From an uncultured Collinsella sp. (GTDB lineage Bacteria > Actinomycetota > Coriobacteriia > Coriobacteriales > Coriobacteriaceae): a stretch of 15,873 bases of DNA. The stretch is taken from positions 1 through 15,873 of the forward strand of contig UQNU01000053.1 of NCBI GenBank assembly GCA_900542555.1, in the 5' to 3' direction. The position numbers were made by a program, and so were the translations under genes. The notes under the pieces were generated by a model. It ran no database searches. It saw only the letters and a program-made list of their open reading frames with translations, and was not told the DNA's origin. Every line of letters starts with the position of its first letter. The first letter of the stretch is position 1. Shown here piece after piece: positions 1 to 7,327 of this stretch.

Positions 1-30
1 CGTGGGCTCGGAGATGTGTATAAGAGACAG
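1..30 (+). other. Nextera/Tn5 adapter remnant (artificial sequence)
   Basis: Bases 12-30 are the 19-bp Tn5 mosaic end (AGATGTGTATAAGAGACAG), and bases 1-11 match the tail of the Illumina Nextera read-2 adapter. This is library sequence left untrimmed. Genomic DNA starts at base 31. Translated, the adapter gives spurious peptides such as the VYKRQ string on the plus strand. Confidence 0.98.
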
Positions 31-1302
31 CTTGGCCATGATGTAGGCAATGGTGCCGCCGCCGCCCGCGTTGACGCGACCGAGCTCACAGGTCTGGAAG
101 TCCACGCCGGCCTCGTCCATGATGTCGCGGACGAGGGCCACGTACTCGGCATCGGCGTCGTTGGAACCGCCCTTGCCGCGGCTGCCCGTGTACTTGTTAA
201 AGCACAGGCCACGACCCATAAAGGCGGCGTTCTTCGTCTCGAACTTGCCGGCATAGCCCGGGTCGAAACCGGCGGACACGTCGGAGGAGAGCATGCGGCT
301 GCGGGCGAGCGCGCGGCGCAGGGCCAGCGGGCTATCCTCGCCGGCGAGCGTCATGATCTCGGCGACGGTGTTCTCGAAGAAGCGGCTCGTCATACCGGTG
401 GCACCCACGGAGCCGATCTCCTCCTTATCGACGATGAGCGTGATGCTCGTGCGCTCCACGTTGGCGACGTCGATCTGGGCGAGCATGGACGGATAGGCGC
501 AGACACGATCGTCGTGGCCATAGCCCAAAATCATGGAGCGGTCGAGGCCCATGTCGCGGGCGGGACCGGCGGGCACGACCTCGATCTCGGCGGAGAGGAA
601 GTCCTCCTCCTCGACGCCGTACTGCTCCTTGAGGATGTCCAGGAACATCTGCTTGACGGGCTCCTTGGGGGCGTCCTTGTCGTCCTCATCGAACTTGACG
701 GGACGGCCGCCCACGATCACGTCGAGGATCTCGGCGTCGACGGCGTCCTTGGCGGGCTTGGACATCTGCTCGCTCGAGAGGTGGATTAGCAGGTCGGAGA
801 TGGTAAAGACCGGATCGTCTGCCTTGTCGCCGATGTTGATGTCGACGGTGGTGCCGTCCTTTTTGCAGATGACGCCCACGAGTGCAAGCGGGGAGGCCAC
901 CCAGTGGTAGCTCTTGACGCCGCCGTAGTAGTGCGTGTCGAGGTAGGCCATGTCGCCGGCCTCGAAGGCGGGATTCTGCTTAAGGTCCAGGCGCGGCGAG
1001 TCCACGTGAGCACCCAGGATGTTAAAGCCCTGCTCGAGCGGGGCGGTGCCCAGGTTGACGAGCATGAGGTCTTTGCCGTGATTGGCGGCGTACACCTTGT
1101 CGCCGGCCTTGAGCGTGCGGCCCTCGGCAATCACGGTCTCCAAGTCGACGTAGCCCGCCTCCTCGGCCATCTTGATGCCGGTCTTGACGCACAGGCGCTC
1201 GGTCTTATTCTCGCTCAAAAACTGCTTATAGCCGCGGCAAAGCTCCTCGAGTTCCTCGACTTGCTGTGGCGTGTACTTTTTCCATGCGCAGGGACGCTCC
1301 AT
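31..1302 (-). CDS. M18 family aminopeptidase, 3' end missing
   Basis: Zinc metallopeptidase that removes N-terminal amino acids from peptides, presumably cytosolic. 424 codons are present from the ATG at 1302-1300, preceded by an AAAGGAG ribosome site 8 nt upstream. Visible M18 signatures are GAHVDSPRLDLK (residues 97-108, with the metal-ligand type His99), YGHDDR (261-266), VDKEEIGS (291-298, the Glu-Glu pair) and SSDVSAGFDP (339-348). The family is usually about 430-480 residues and ends with a further conserved metal-binding His region, which is absent here because the adapter replaces the 3' end; roughly 30-50 residues are lost. It is divergent from polA. The family (apeA/apeB-like, aspartyl or general aminopeptidase) is clear from motifs; the exact substrate preference is not. 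Confidence 0.93.
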
Positions 1303-1351
1303 GACGCAGGCTCCTTTCGGATCGATCGTGCTGGTTGATGTACCGTGAGCC

Positions 1352-1360
1352 ATCGTATCA
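1352..1360 (-). promoter_or_regulatory. Putative extended -10 promoter of the M18 aminopeptidase
   Basis: Read on the minus strand the sequence is TGATACGAT, an extended -10 (TG-N-TACGAT), about 50 nt upstream of the start codon. No good -35 is visible; the upstream side is very GC-rich and includes a perfect 12-bp palindrome, CGCGGGCCCGCG, at 1363-1374. Confidence 0.4.
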
Positions 1361-1420
1361 CGCGCGGGCCCGCGGCGGCGGGGAAGCCTGATGTGCGGTG
1401 GTCGCGGGGCGGGGAGCGTG

Positions 1421-1426
1421 TAAACT
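1421..1426 (+). promoter_or_regulatory. Putative -10 element of polA
   Basis: TAAACT preceded by GTG lies 43 nt before the polA ATG. The surrounding GGGAGCGTGTAAAC closely resembles GGGAGTGTGTAAAAC upstream of argH, which is the main reason to take it seriously. No convincing -35 is seen. Confidence 0.3.
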
Positions 1427-1468
1427 GGTGTGAGCAAACCGTGCCCAGCCCAAAGCGAGGTATTCAAT

Positions 1469-4219
1469 ATGTCTGACAAGCGCCGCACCTTTGCCGTTAT
1501 CGACGGCAACTCGCTCATGCATCGCGCCTTCCACGCCGTGCCGCCGACCATGAACGCGCCGGACGGTCGTCCCACCAACGCGATCTTTGGCTTTCTGAAC
1601 ATGTTTCTTAAGATGATCGATGCCTTTAACCCCGACGGTGTGGTCGTGGCGTTTGACAAGGGCAAACCGCGCGTGCGCATGGAGATGCTGCCGCAGTATA
1701 AGGCGCAACGCCCGCCCATGGACCCCGATCTGCATGCGCAGTTCCCTATGATTAAGGAGCTGCTCACCGCGCTCAACGTGCCGATTCTGCAGTCCGAGGG
1801 CTGGGAAGGCGACGATATCCTGGGAACCATGGCGCGCCTGGGTGAAGAGGCCGGCTGCGACATGCTACTGGTGACCGGCGACCGCGACATGTATCAACTC
1901 GTGACCGAGCACGTCAACGTTGTCTCGACCCGCAAGGGCCTGTCCGACGTGGCGATCATGACGCCCGAGAGCGTGGACGACCTGTATCACGGCATTACGC
2001 CGGCGCTCGTGCCCGATTTTTACGGTCTAAAGGGCGATACGTCGGACAACATTCCCGGCGTACCGGGCATCGGCCCCAAAAAGGCGAGTGCGCTCATTGC
2101 GCAGTACGGTAGCCTGGACGAAGTCATCGCGCATGCCGACGAGGTCAAGGGCAAGATGGGCGAGAACCTGCGTGCACACATCGACGACGCACTACTGAGC
2201 CGCAAGGTTGCGACAATTCGCACCGATGCGCCCGTCGAGCTCGATTTTGAGGCGACGTCCTTCCCGGCGTTTTCTGCCGATGAAGTGTCCGCGGCGCTGG
2301 GCACGCTTGGTATCACCGCCATGCAGAACCGTTTCTTGGCGCTGATCGGCGGCGAGGGCGGGGCTGCTGCTGCCTCCAGTGTGTTTGAGATACCTGCTAT
2401 GGTTCGCGCAGCCGCCGGCGATGCCGACGCGCTTGGTGCCGTTGCGGCTGAGGTCTCCCACGCGATTGATGCCGGCGAGTGGGTCGCCGCCGTGGTGGAC
2501 GACGACAAGGAAGAGGGCGCGCTCTTTGGACTGACGCGCACGCTGTGGTTGGCGACGTCCAAGGGCCTGTTCGCGCTCGAGGAGGGCGACGGCGGTACCA
2601 CTACCGTAGTCGATGGCTTCAACTTCGTCCACGGCGTGATTGCTGGCGTGCTCGCGCGTCTGTTTATGGAGGGTCGCGTGGCGAGCCCGGATATGAAGGT
2701 GCTGTTACACGAGCTTTCGCCCATCGATTCTTCTGAGCCCGAGCTCATGGATCCGCTGGCAGTCGATTCCACGCGCATCTTCGATACCGTGGTTGCCGCC
2801 TACCTGCTGGATTCCGACCGCTCCGAGTTCGATGAGGCATATCTTGCCGATACGTATCTGCAGATGGCGCTGCCTGCGGCGCGCGGCGCAGAGGGTGCCG
2901 GCGAGGACGCTCCGGCACCTGCCGCCCGTACTGCGGCCCTGACGCTGGCGCTCGTGGCGCCGTTGCGCGAGTGCATGGCCCGCGAGAACGCCGCCAACGT
3001 GTTCGATGGTATCGAGATGCCGCTCGTTCCGGTACTTGCCAAGATGGAGCGCGCGGGCATGCTCGTGGACCCCGAGCGCCTGCACAGTCTGTCCGAGGGT
3101 CTGGCGACCCAGATTGCCGAGGTCGAGCGCAGCATTCGCGACCTGGCGGGTGATGAGACGTTTAACATCGGTAGTCCCATGCAGCTGTCGCACGTGCTCT
3201 TTGATGTGATGGGGCTTCCGACCAAGGGCCTCAAGAAGACTAAGCGCGGCTATTATTCGACCAATGCCAAGGTGTTGAGCGATCTTGCCCGCGACCACGA
3301 GATCGTGCGCCTGATTTTGGACTGGCGTGAGAAGTCCAAGATCAAGTCAACCTATCTGGACACGCTGGGCCCGCTGCGCCGTGGTGACGGTCGTGTGCAC
3401 ACCACGTACAACCAGACCATCACGGCAACGGGGCGTCTGTCCTCGAGCGACCCGAACCTGCAGAACATCCCGACGCGCTCGGAGCTGGGCCGCACCGTCA
3501 AAACGGCGTTTTCGGCAGGCGAGGGAAGCGTCTTTTTGGCGGTGGACTACTCGCAGATCGAGCTGCGTCTGCTGGCGCATCTTTCGGGTGACGAGCACCT
3601 GGTGCGCGCCTTTAACGAGGGCGAGGACTTCCATGCCGAGACGGCGGCGCGCGTGTTTGGTGTGCCGGTGTCCGAGGTGACGCCCGACCTGCGCAGCCGC
3701 GCCAAGGCCGTGAACTTTGGCATCGTGTACGGCCAGCAGGCCTACGGTCTGTCGCAGTCGCTGCATATCTCGATGGCCGAGGCGCGCGACATGATCGACC
3801 GCTACTACGAGGCCTACCCGGGCGTGCGTACGTTCCTCGACAACGTGGTGGCGCGCGCCAAGCAGACGGGCTACGCCGAGACCATGTATGGCCGCAGACG
3901 CCATATTCCGGAGCTCAAGGCCAAAAACCCGCAACTCCGCGGTTTTGGCGAGCGCACGGCCATGAACCACCCCATGCAGGGAACCGCCGCCGACATCATC
4001 AAGATCGCCATGGCCCGCGTAAGTCGCCGTCTGGAAGAAGAAGGCTTTGCCGCCCACATGATCCTGCAGGTACACGACGAACTGGACTTTGAGTGCCCGG
4101 TCGACGAAGTCGAGCGCCTGACCACCATGGTCCAAGACGTCATGGAACATGTCGTAGACCTACGCGTACCCCTAATCGCCGAAGCCAGTACCGGCATAAC
4201 CTGGGCCGATGCCAAGTAA
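1469..4219 (+). CDS. polA: DNA polymerase I
   Basis: Repair and Okazaki-fragment polymerase with 5' nuclease activity, 916 aa (E. coli 928). The ATG at 1469 is chosen over an upstream in-frame GTG (1430) because a GCGAGG ribosome site lies 8 nt before it and the protein then begins like other family members. The N-terminal 5' nuclease domain (about 1-300) has the VIDGNSLMHRAFHAVP start, GDRDMYQL and the GDTSDNIPGVPGIGPKKA helix-hairpin-helix. The polymerase domain carries motif A DYSQIELR (Asp693), motif B RSRAKAVNFGIVYG (742-755, with Lys746, Phe750 and Tyr754) and motif C VHDE (868-871, Asp870). The middle 3'-5' exonuclease domain (about 310-530) is present but has lost the acidic DxE and later Asp motifs, so proofreading is probably absent, as in many non-enteric Pol I enzymes. 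Confidence 0.98.
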   Translation: MSDKRRTFAVIDGNSLMHRAFHAVPPTMNAPDGRPTNAIFGFLNMFLKMIDAFNPDGVVVAFDKGKPRVRMEMLPQYKAQRPPMDPDLHAQFPMIKELLTALNVPILQSEGWEGDDILGTMARLGEEAGCDMLLVTGDRDMYQLVTEHVNVVSTRKGLSDVAIMTPESVDDLYHGITPALVPDFYGLKGDTSDNIPGVPGIGPKKASALIAQYGSLDEVIAHADEVKGKMGENLRAHIDDALLSRKVATIRTDAPVELDFEATSFPAFSADEVSAALGTLGITAMQNRFLALIGGEGGAAAASSVFEIPAMVRAAAGDADALGAVAAEVSHAIDAGEWVAAVVDDDKEEGALFGLTRTLWLATSKGLFALEEGDGGTTTVVDGFNFVHGVIAGVLARLFMEGRVASPDMKVLLHELSPIDSSEPELMDPLAVDSTRIFDTVVAAYLLDSDRSEFDEAYLADTYLQMALPAARGAEGAGEDAPAPAARTAALTLALVAPLRECMARENAANVFDGIEMPLVPVLAKMERAGMLVDPERLHSLSEGLATQIAEVERSIRDLAGDETFNIGSPMQLSHVLFDVMGLPTKGLKKTKRGYYSTNAKVLSDLARDHEIVRLILDWREKSKIKSTYLDTLGPLRRGDGRVHTTYNQTITATGRLSSSDPNLQNIPTRSELGRTVKTAFSAGEGSVFLAVDYSQIELRLLAHLSGDEHLVRAFNEGEDFHAETAARVFGVPVSEVTPDLRSRAKAVNFGIVYGQQAYGLSQSLHISMAEARDMIDRYYEAYPGVRTFLDNVVARAKQTGYAETMYGRRRHIPELKAKNPQLRGFGERTAMNHPMQGTAADIIKIAMARVSRRLEEEGFAAHMILQVHDELDFECPVDEVERLTTMVQDVMEHVVDLRVPLIAEASTGITWADAK

Positions 4220-4252
4220 AGACGCACCAACAATCCCAAAGTAACCAAAACA

Positions 4253-4286
4253 GAAGGGGGCTCCTTGCCAACAAGGAGCCCCCTTC
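4253..4286 (+). terminator. Strong hairpin terminator downstream of polA
   Basis: Perfect 15-bp stem (4253-4267 pairing with 4272-4286) with a 4-nt loop, CCAA. On the plus strand only ATT follows before an A-rich run; on the minus strand the hairpin is followed by CTGTTTTGG. It probably ends polA and may act in both directions. Confidence 0.7.
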
Positions 4287-4352
4287 ATTCCAAAAAATCA
4301 GCCAAGTATCTAGACGCCAAGACGCCATTCAGGCGGCAAGCAAGTCAACGTA

Positions 4353-4478
4353 GCCATGCCCGGGGCCGGCCGTTTGATTTTTGTAGATTCCGCACGAGCC
4401 GAAGAGCACTTAATGTGCTCTTCGAGCGAGCCCAGGACCTGACCGAACAAAAATCAAACGGCCGGCCCCGGGCATGGC
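4353..4478. repeat. 126-bp nested palindrome with 32-bp perfect arms
   Basis: Bases 4353-4384 are the exact reverse complement of 4447-4478 (32 bp, no mismatch). Each arm has a GC-rich half containing GGCCGGCC and a T/A-rich half (GTTTGATTTTTGT). In the 62-nt spacer, CGAAGAGCAC (4400-4409) pairs perfectly with GTGCTCTTCG (4415-4424) around a TTAAT loop. The right arm starts 7 bp past the stop codon of the HAD gene, so a terminator role for that gene is plausible. The perfect long arms also fit a small mobile or dispersed palindromic element. It encodes no protein. Confidence 0.85.
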
Positions 4479-4485
4479 GGCGAGT

Positions 4486-5313
4486 TTAACGAGCCGCCAG
4501 GATGGCGTCGATGAGCGTCAGTACGCCCCCGTCGTTGTTGCTCGGAATGCGCCACTTGGCATGCGCGTTCATGTGCTCCTCGGCATTGTCCACGATAAAG
4601 CTGTGTCCGACGCGCTCCAGCATGGGGATATCGTTGTAGGTGTCGCCCACGGCAGCGGCGTCGGCGATATCAATGCCCAGCTGCTCGCACAGATGCGCGA
4701 CGCCGGCGCCTTTGTCGACGCCCAGGTTCATAAAGTCGATCCACTCGCGGCCCGCATTGGTGACATAGAGTCGGTCCGAGAACGCCGGGTTGTAGTCCTC
4801 GCGAAACGCTGGCTCGGCATCGTAGGCGGGGAAGAAGATCGAAATCTTGTTGGACTCGATATCAATGCCCTCAAAGCTATCGACGTAGTTGATCGTGTTG
4901 TAGTACACGCTGATCTCGTCGTGGTACTGATGGTCGCGGGCGAGCACATAGAACTCGTCGTAGCAGCACAGGACGGGAACGGCGCGCGGGTCCTCCGAGG
5001 CACGGCTCAAGACCTGCTGATACAGCGCCACATCGATGTTGCTCTTATAGATATAGTTGCCGCGATAGATGACGCAGGCTCCGTTGTCGGGACAAAAGGC
5101 GAGGCGGTTCTTGATGCCCTCGAACATCTCCTCGAGCTTGGGGGCAGGGCGTCCGCTGGCGGGGCAGAACACGATGCCAGCCTCGGCGAGCTTGTCCAGG
5201 CGCTCATCAAGACCTTGAGGTAGCACGCGCTCGTCGGTGAGAAGCGTCTTGTCCATATCAACGGCGAGAATCTTAATGTTTCCAATATTGGCGTCCGATT
5301 CGTAAGTTTGCAT
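4486..5313 (-). CDS. Cof-type HAD-IIB family phosphatase
   Basis: Predicted cytosolic sugar-phosphate or cofactor phosphatase of the haloacid dehalogenase superfamily, 275 aa, which is typical for Cof proteins (about 260-280). Motif I is VDMDKTLL with nucleophile Asp19 and acid/base Asp21, motif II is ASGR (Ser53), and motif IV is GDTYNDIPML (223-232). The region between motifs II and IV is the type IIB cap (about residues 85-195). The ATG at 5313 has an AAAGG ribosome site about 9 nt upstream. The gene is transcribed alone; its stop lies next to the 126-bp palindrome. The substrate cannot be read from sequence, as these enzymes are promiscuous. Confidence 0.9.
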   Translation of the reverse strand: MQTYESDANIGNIKILAVDMDKTLLTDERVLPQGLDERLDKLAEAGIVFCPASGRPAPKLEEMFEGIKNRLAFCPDNGACVIYRGNYIYKSNIDVALYQQVLSRASEDPRAVPVLCCYDEFYVLARDHQYHDEISVYYNTINYVDSFEGIDIESNKISIFFPAYDAEPAFREDYNPAFSDRLYVTNAGREWIDFMNLGVDKGAGVAHLCEQLGIDIADAAAVGDTYNDIPMLERVGHSFIVDNAEEHMNAHAKWRIPSNNDGGVLTLIDAILAAR

Positions 5314-5456
5314 AAAAGCGAGCCTTTCGTTTCGAAATTGTTTCAGATGTTATAACCATCAACTCGTAGTCAGGCGTATTTTCGCAGGAACGCAGCGTAT
5401 TTGCACTGCATTTCACAAACTAATGAAAAAACTTTTCAGAAATTTGAATTTGTCGC

Positions 5457-5484
5457 TTGTGCAGCAGGCACTTTAGCGTAATAT
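5457..5484 (+). promoter_or_regulatory. Putative promoter of the argG leader transcript
   Basis: TTGTGC (5457-5462), a 16-bp spacer and TAATAT (5479-5484), placed about 100 nt before the leader ORF and 384 nt before argG. A short palindrome, AAATTTGAATTT (5440-5451), sits just upstream of the -35 and could be an operator half, but it does not match an ARG box well enough to call one. The rest of 5314-5456 is AT-richer than the genes and shows nothing else I can name. Confidence 0.4.
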
Positions 5485-5587
5485 AGCGACCATCGAAAAC
5501 GGAGACGGAAAAACAACCGCTTACCGATGAAAAGGTACCGTTTACGATATTAGAATTGCGCCCGGCGATACGTGAAAGGAGAGGCAG

Positions 5588-5662
5588 ATGCAGTTCGTAA
5601 AGATCATCACCACTGCAGACAATGCCATCCGACGCCAGCGCGCAATTTCCCGACGACGATAA
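5588..5662 (+). CDS. Arginine-rich leader peptide upstream of argG
   Basis: A 24-codon ORF with an excellent AAAGGAG ribosome site (5575-5581) 6 nt before its ATG. It starts MQFVKIITTADNA and ends IRRQRAISRRR. Six of the last ten residues are Arg, encoded CGA, CGC, CGC and then CGA-CGA-CGA directly before the TAA stop. Lying 205 nt upstream of argG, this composition is what a ribosome-mediated attenuator sensing arginyl-tRNA would look like. The ORF, its ribosome site and the Arg content are seen directly; the regulatory role is inference. The alternative is a chance ORF, which the strong ribosome site and the Arg cluster before an arginine gene argue against. Confidence 0.65.
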   Translation: MQFVKIITTADNAIRRQRAISRRR

Positions 5663-5719
5663 CAATCGTCTCTGTCCGCATGGGGCGAATTGCCTCAACA
5701 GAGTCATTTTGAGGTCGTT
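5655..5719 (+). promoter_or_regulatory. Candidate attenuator hairpins after the Arg leader peptide
   Basis: Three overlapping stems follow the last Arg codons: GACGAT/ATCGTC (5655-5660 with 5665-5670), CTCTGT/ACAGAG (5670-5675 with 5698-5703) and CCTCAA/TTGAGG (5693-5698 with 5709-5714). The last can extend to 5688-5719 with one mismatch and two G-U pairs. Neighbouring stems share bases and exclude each other, and the first overlaps the final Arg and stop codons. Only a short TTTT (5723-5726) follows, so a classical intrinsic terminator is not obvious. Confidence 0.35.
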
Positions 5720-5867
5720 GGGTTTTAGCACGACATTGCTGCATGTTTCTAGGGCATGTATGTGCTGATTTTTGCTATTTAACCTGATATTGCACGGTAT
5801 ATGACCTTGAAATGACTTGCAACTGACCGATGTTCTAACTAGCTACCAAGGGCGAAAGGAAACAGCC

Positions 5868-7094
5868 ATGAGCAAGGAAAAAGTCGTTCTCGCATATTCC
5901 GGTGGTCTTGATACATCCGTATGTGTCAAGTGGCTCCAGGACGAGAAGAATCTCGATGTCGTTTGCGTCTGCGGCAACGTGGGCCAGGAGGAGACCGGCC
6001 TGGATGCTAAGAAGCAGAAGGCGCTCAACCTGGGCGTTCTTGATTGCCAGGTGCTCGACCTGCGCGACGAGTTCTCCGATGAGTTCCTGACTAAGGCCAT
6101 CGCCGCCAACTCCATGTACGAGAACAAGTACCCGCTGCTCTCCGCCCTGTCTCGTCCGCTGCTTGCCAAGAAGCTCGTCGAGGTCGCTCACGAGTTTGGC
6201 GCGACCTACGTCGCCCACGGCTGCACCGGCAAGGGTAACGACCAGGTTCGTTTTGAGGCTGCCGTCAAGGCCCTCGACCCCGAGCTCAAGGTTATCGCCC
6301 CGGTTCGCGAGTGGGATCTGAAGTGCCGTCCCGACGAGGTCGCCTATGCTCATGCCCACAACGTGCCGGTTCCCGAGGGTGCCAACGACAACCCCTATTC
6401 TATCGACGACAACCTGTGGGGTCGTGCCATTGAGTGCGGCCACCTGGAGGATCCCTGGAACGAGCCGCTCGACGACGCCTGGGTTATGACCAAGAATCCC
6501 GAGGACACGCCTGACATCCCGACGTATACCGAGATTGAGTTTGAGGCCGGCAAGCCCGTCGCCGTCGACGGCAAGAAGATGAAGCTCTCCGAGATCGTCA
6601 TCGCCCTCAACAAGATTTCGGGCGACAATGGCTTTGGCCGTCTCGACCTTGTCGAGGATCGTCTGGTGGGCCTCAAGAGCCGCGAGTGCTACGAGGTTCC
6701 CGGCGCCCTGACGCTCATCACCGCCCACAAGGCGCTTGAGGACATTTGCGTTGAGGGCGACCTGCTCAAGACCAAGATTAAGCTCGAGCAGGATTGGGCT
6801 ACCGCCGTGTACAACGGCCAGTGGTACAGCCCGCTCAAAAACGCGCTCGACGCCTTTATGGCCGACACCCAGAAGTTCGTGACCGGCACCGTCCGCCTGA
6901 AGTTCTTTAAGGGCAACTGCCATGTCGTCGGCCGCAAGAGCCCGTTTAGCCTGTATGACTACGGTCTGGCTACCTACGACCGCGACACCACGTTTGACGA
7001 GAAGGCCAGTGCTGGCTTTATCGAGATCGATACGCTGTCGCTCAAGACGTGGGCTAAGGTCCAGGGTCCCAGCTCCGCTGCCGCCCAGGCTTAA
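5868..7094 (+). CDS. argG: Argininosuccinate synthase
   Basis: ATP-dependent joining of citrulline and aspartate to argininosuccinate, the penultimate step of arginine synthesis, in the cytosol. 408 aa, normal for the family (about 400). The protein starts MSKEKVVLAYSGGLDTSV, with the N-type ATP pyrophosphatase loop SGGLDTS at residues 11-17. Other family blocks are AHGCTGKGNDQVRFE and, near the C-terminus, GRKSPFSLYD. The ATG at 5868 is chosen because an AAAGGA ribosome site lies 7 nt before it; an upstream in-frame TTG has no such site. It is preceded by a long leader containing an Arg-rich ORF and followed by a hairpin and then argH, so regulation by arginine is likely. Confidence 0.98.
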   Translation: MSKEKVVLAYSGGLDTSVCVKWLQDEKNLDVVCVCGNVGQEETGLDAKKQKALNLGVLDCQVLDLRDEFSDEFLTKAIAANSMYENKYPLLSALSRPLLAKKLVEVAHEFGATYVAHGCTGKGNDQVRFEAAVKALDPELKVIAPVREWDLKCRPDEVAYAHAHNVPVPEGANDNPYSIDDNLWGRAIECGHLEDPWNEPLDDAWVMTKNPEDTPDIPTYTEIEFEAGKPVAVDGKKMKLSEIVIALNKISGDNGFGRLDLVEDRLVGLKSRECYEVPGALTLITAHKALEDICVEGDLLKTKIKLEQDWATAVYNGQWYSPLKNALDAFMADTQKFVTGTVRLKFFKGNCHVVGRKSPFSLYDYGLATYDRDTTFDEKASAGFIEIDTLSLKTWAKVQGPSSAAAQA

Positions 7095-7136
7095 GTCTTC
7101 CTTTCCTTGGTATCCGCGCGGCCCATCCGCGTGATA

Positions 7137-7172
7137 CATAACGGGCGCACGGGGTCCCTACCTTTCGTTATG
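7137..7172 (+). other. Inverted repeat downstream of argG
   Basis: CATAACG (7137-7143) pairs with CGTTATG (7166-7172), with a small GGG/CCC core inside. It lies 42 nt after the argG stop. It is possibly a processing or stability hairpin; no T-run follows. Confidence 0.35.
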
Positions 7173-7247
7173 CTTGCTGACACTTCTTAACATCGGTGGC
7201 CCCTACGTTCCGCCCGCATATATGATGCCGCGTCTGCGGCTGAGTCC

Positions 7248-7277
7248 GAGCCCCGCCGGGGTTGTCCGGCGGGGCTC
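7248..7277 (+). terminator. Hairpin terminator between argG and the small ORF
   Basis: A 12-bp perfect GC-rich stem, GAGCCCCGCCGG (7248-7259) with CCGGCGGGGCTC (7266-7277), 6-nt loop. It is followed by CTTCTAAC, a weak T-tract, so it may be leaky and allow read-through towards argH. Confidence 0.6.
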
Positions 7278-7327
7278 CTTCTAACAATTTGGCGGCTCTG
7301 CGCCTATATGTATGAGGAGTATCCATT

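Noticed and set aside
16..789. 257-codon plus-strand ORF at the left end
   Set aside because: It starts inside the adapter and is antisense to the M18 aminopeptidase, which has clear catalytic motifs.
5440..5451. AAATTTGAATTT as an ArgR (ARG box) site
   Set aside because: Only a partial, AT-rich palindrome; it does not match the known ARG-box consensus well and occurs once.
5420..5731. 103-codon minus-strand frame in the argG leader region
   Set aside because: GTG start without a ribosome site, no family features, and composition unlike neighbouring genes. It overlaps the better-supported plus-strand leader ORF.
5835..7139. 434-codon open frame on the minus strand, antisense to argG
   Set aside because: It is the mirror of argG's biased codon use. 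argG has full family homology by motif, while the antisense frame has no recognisable domain or ribosome site.
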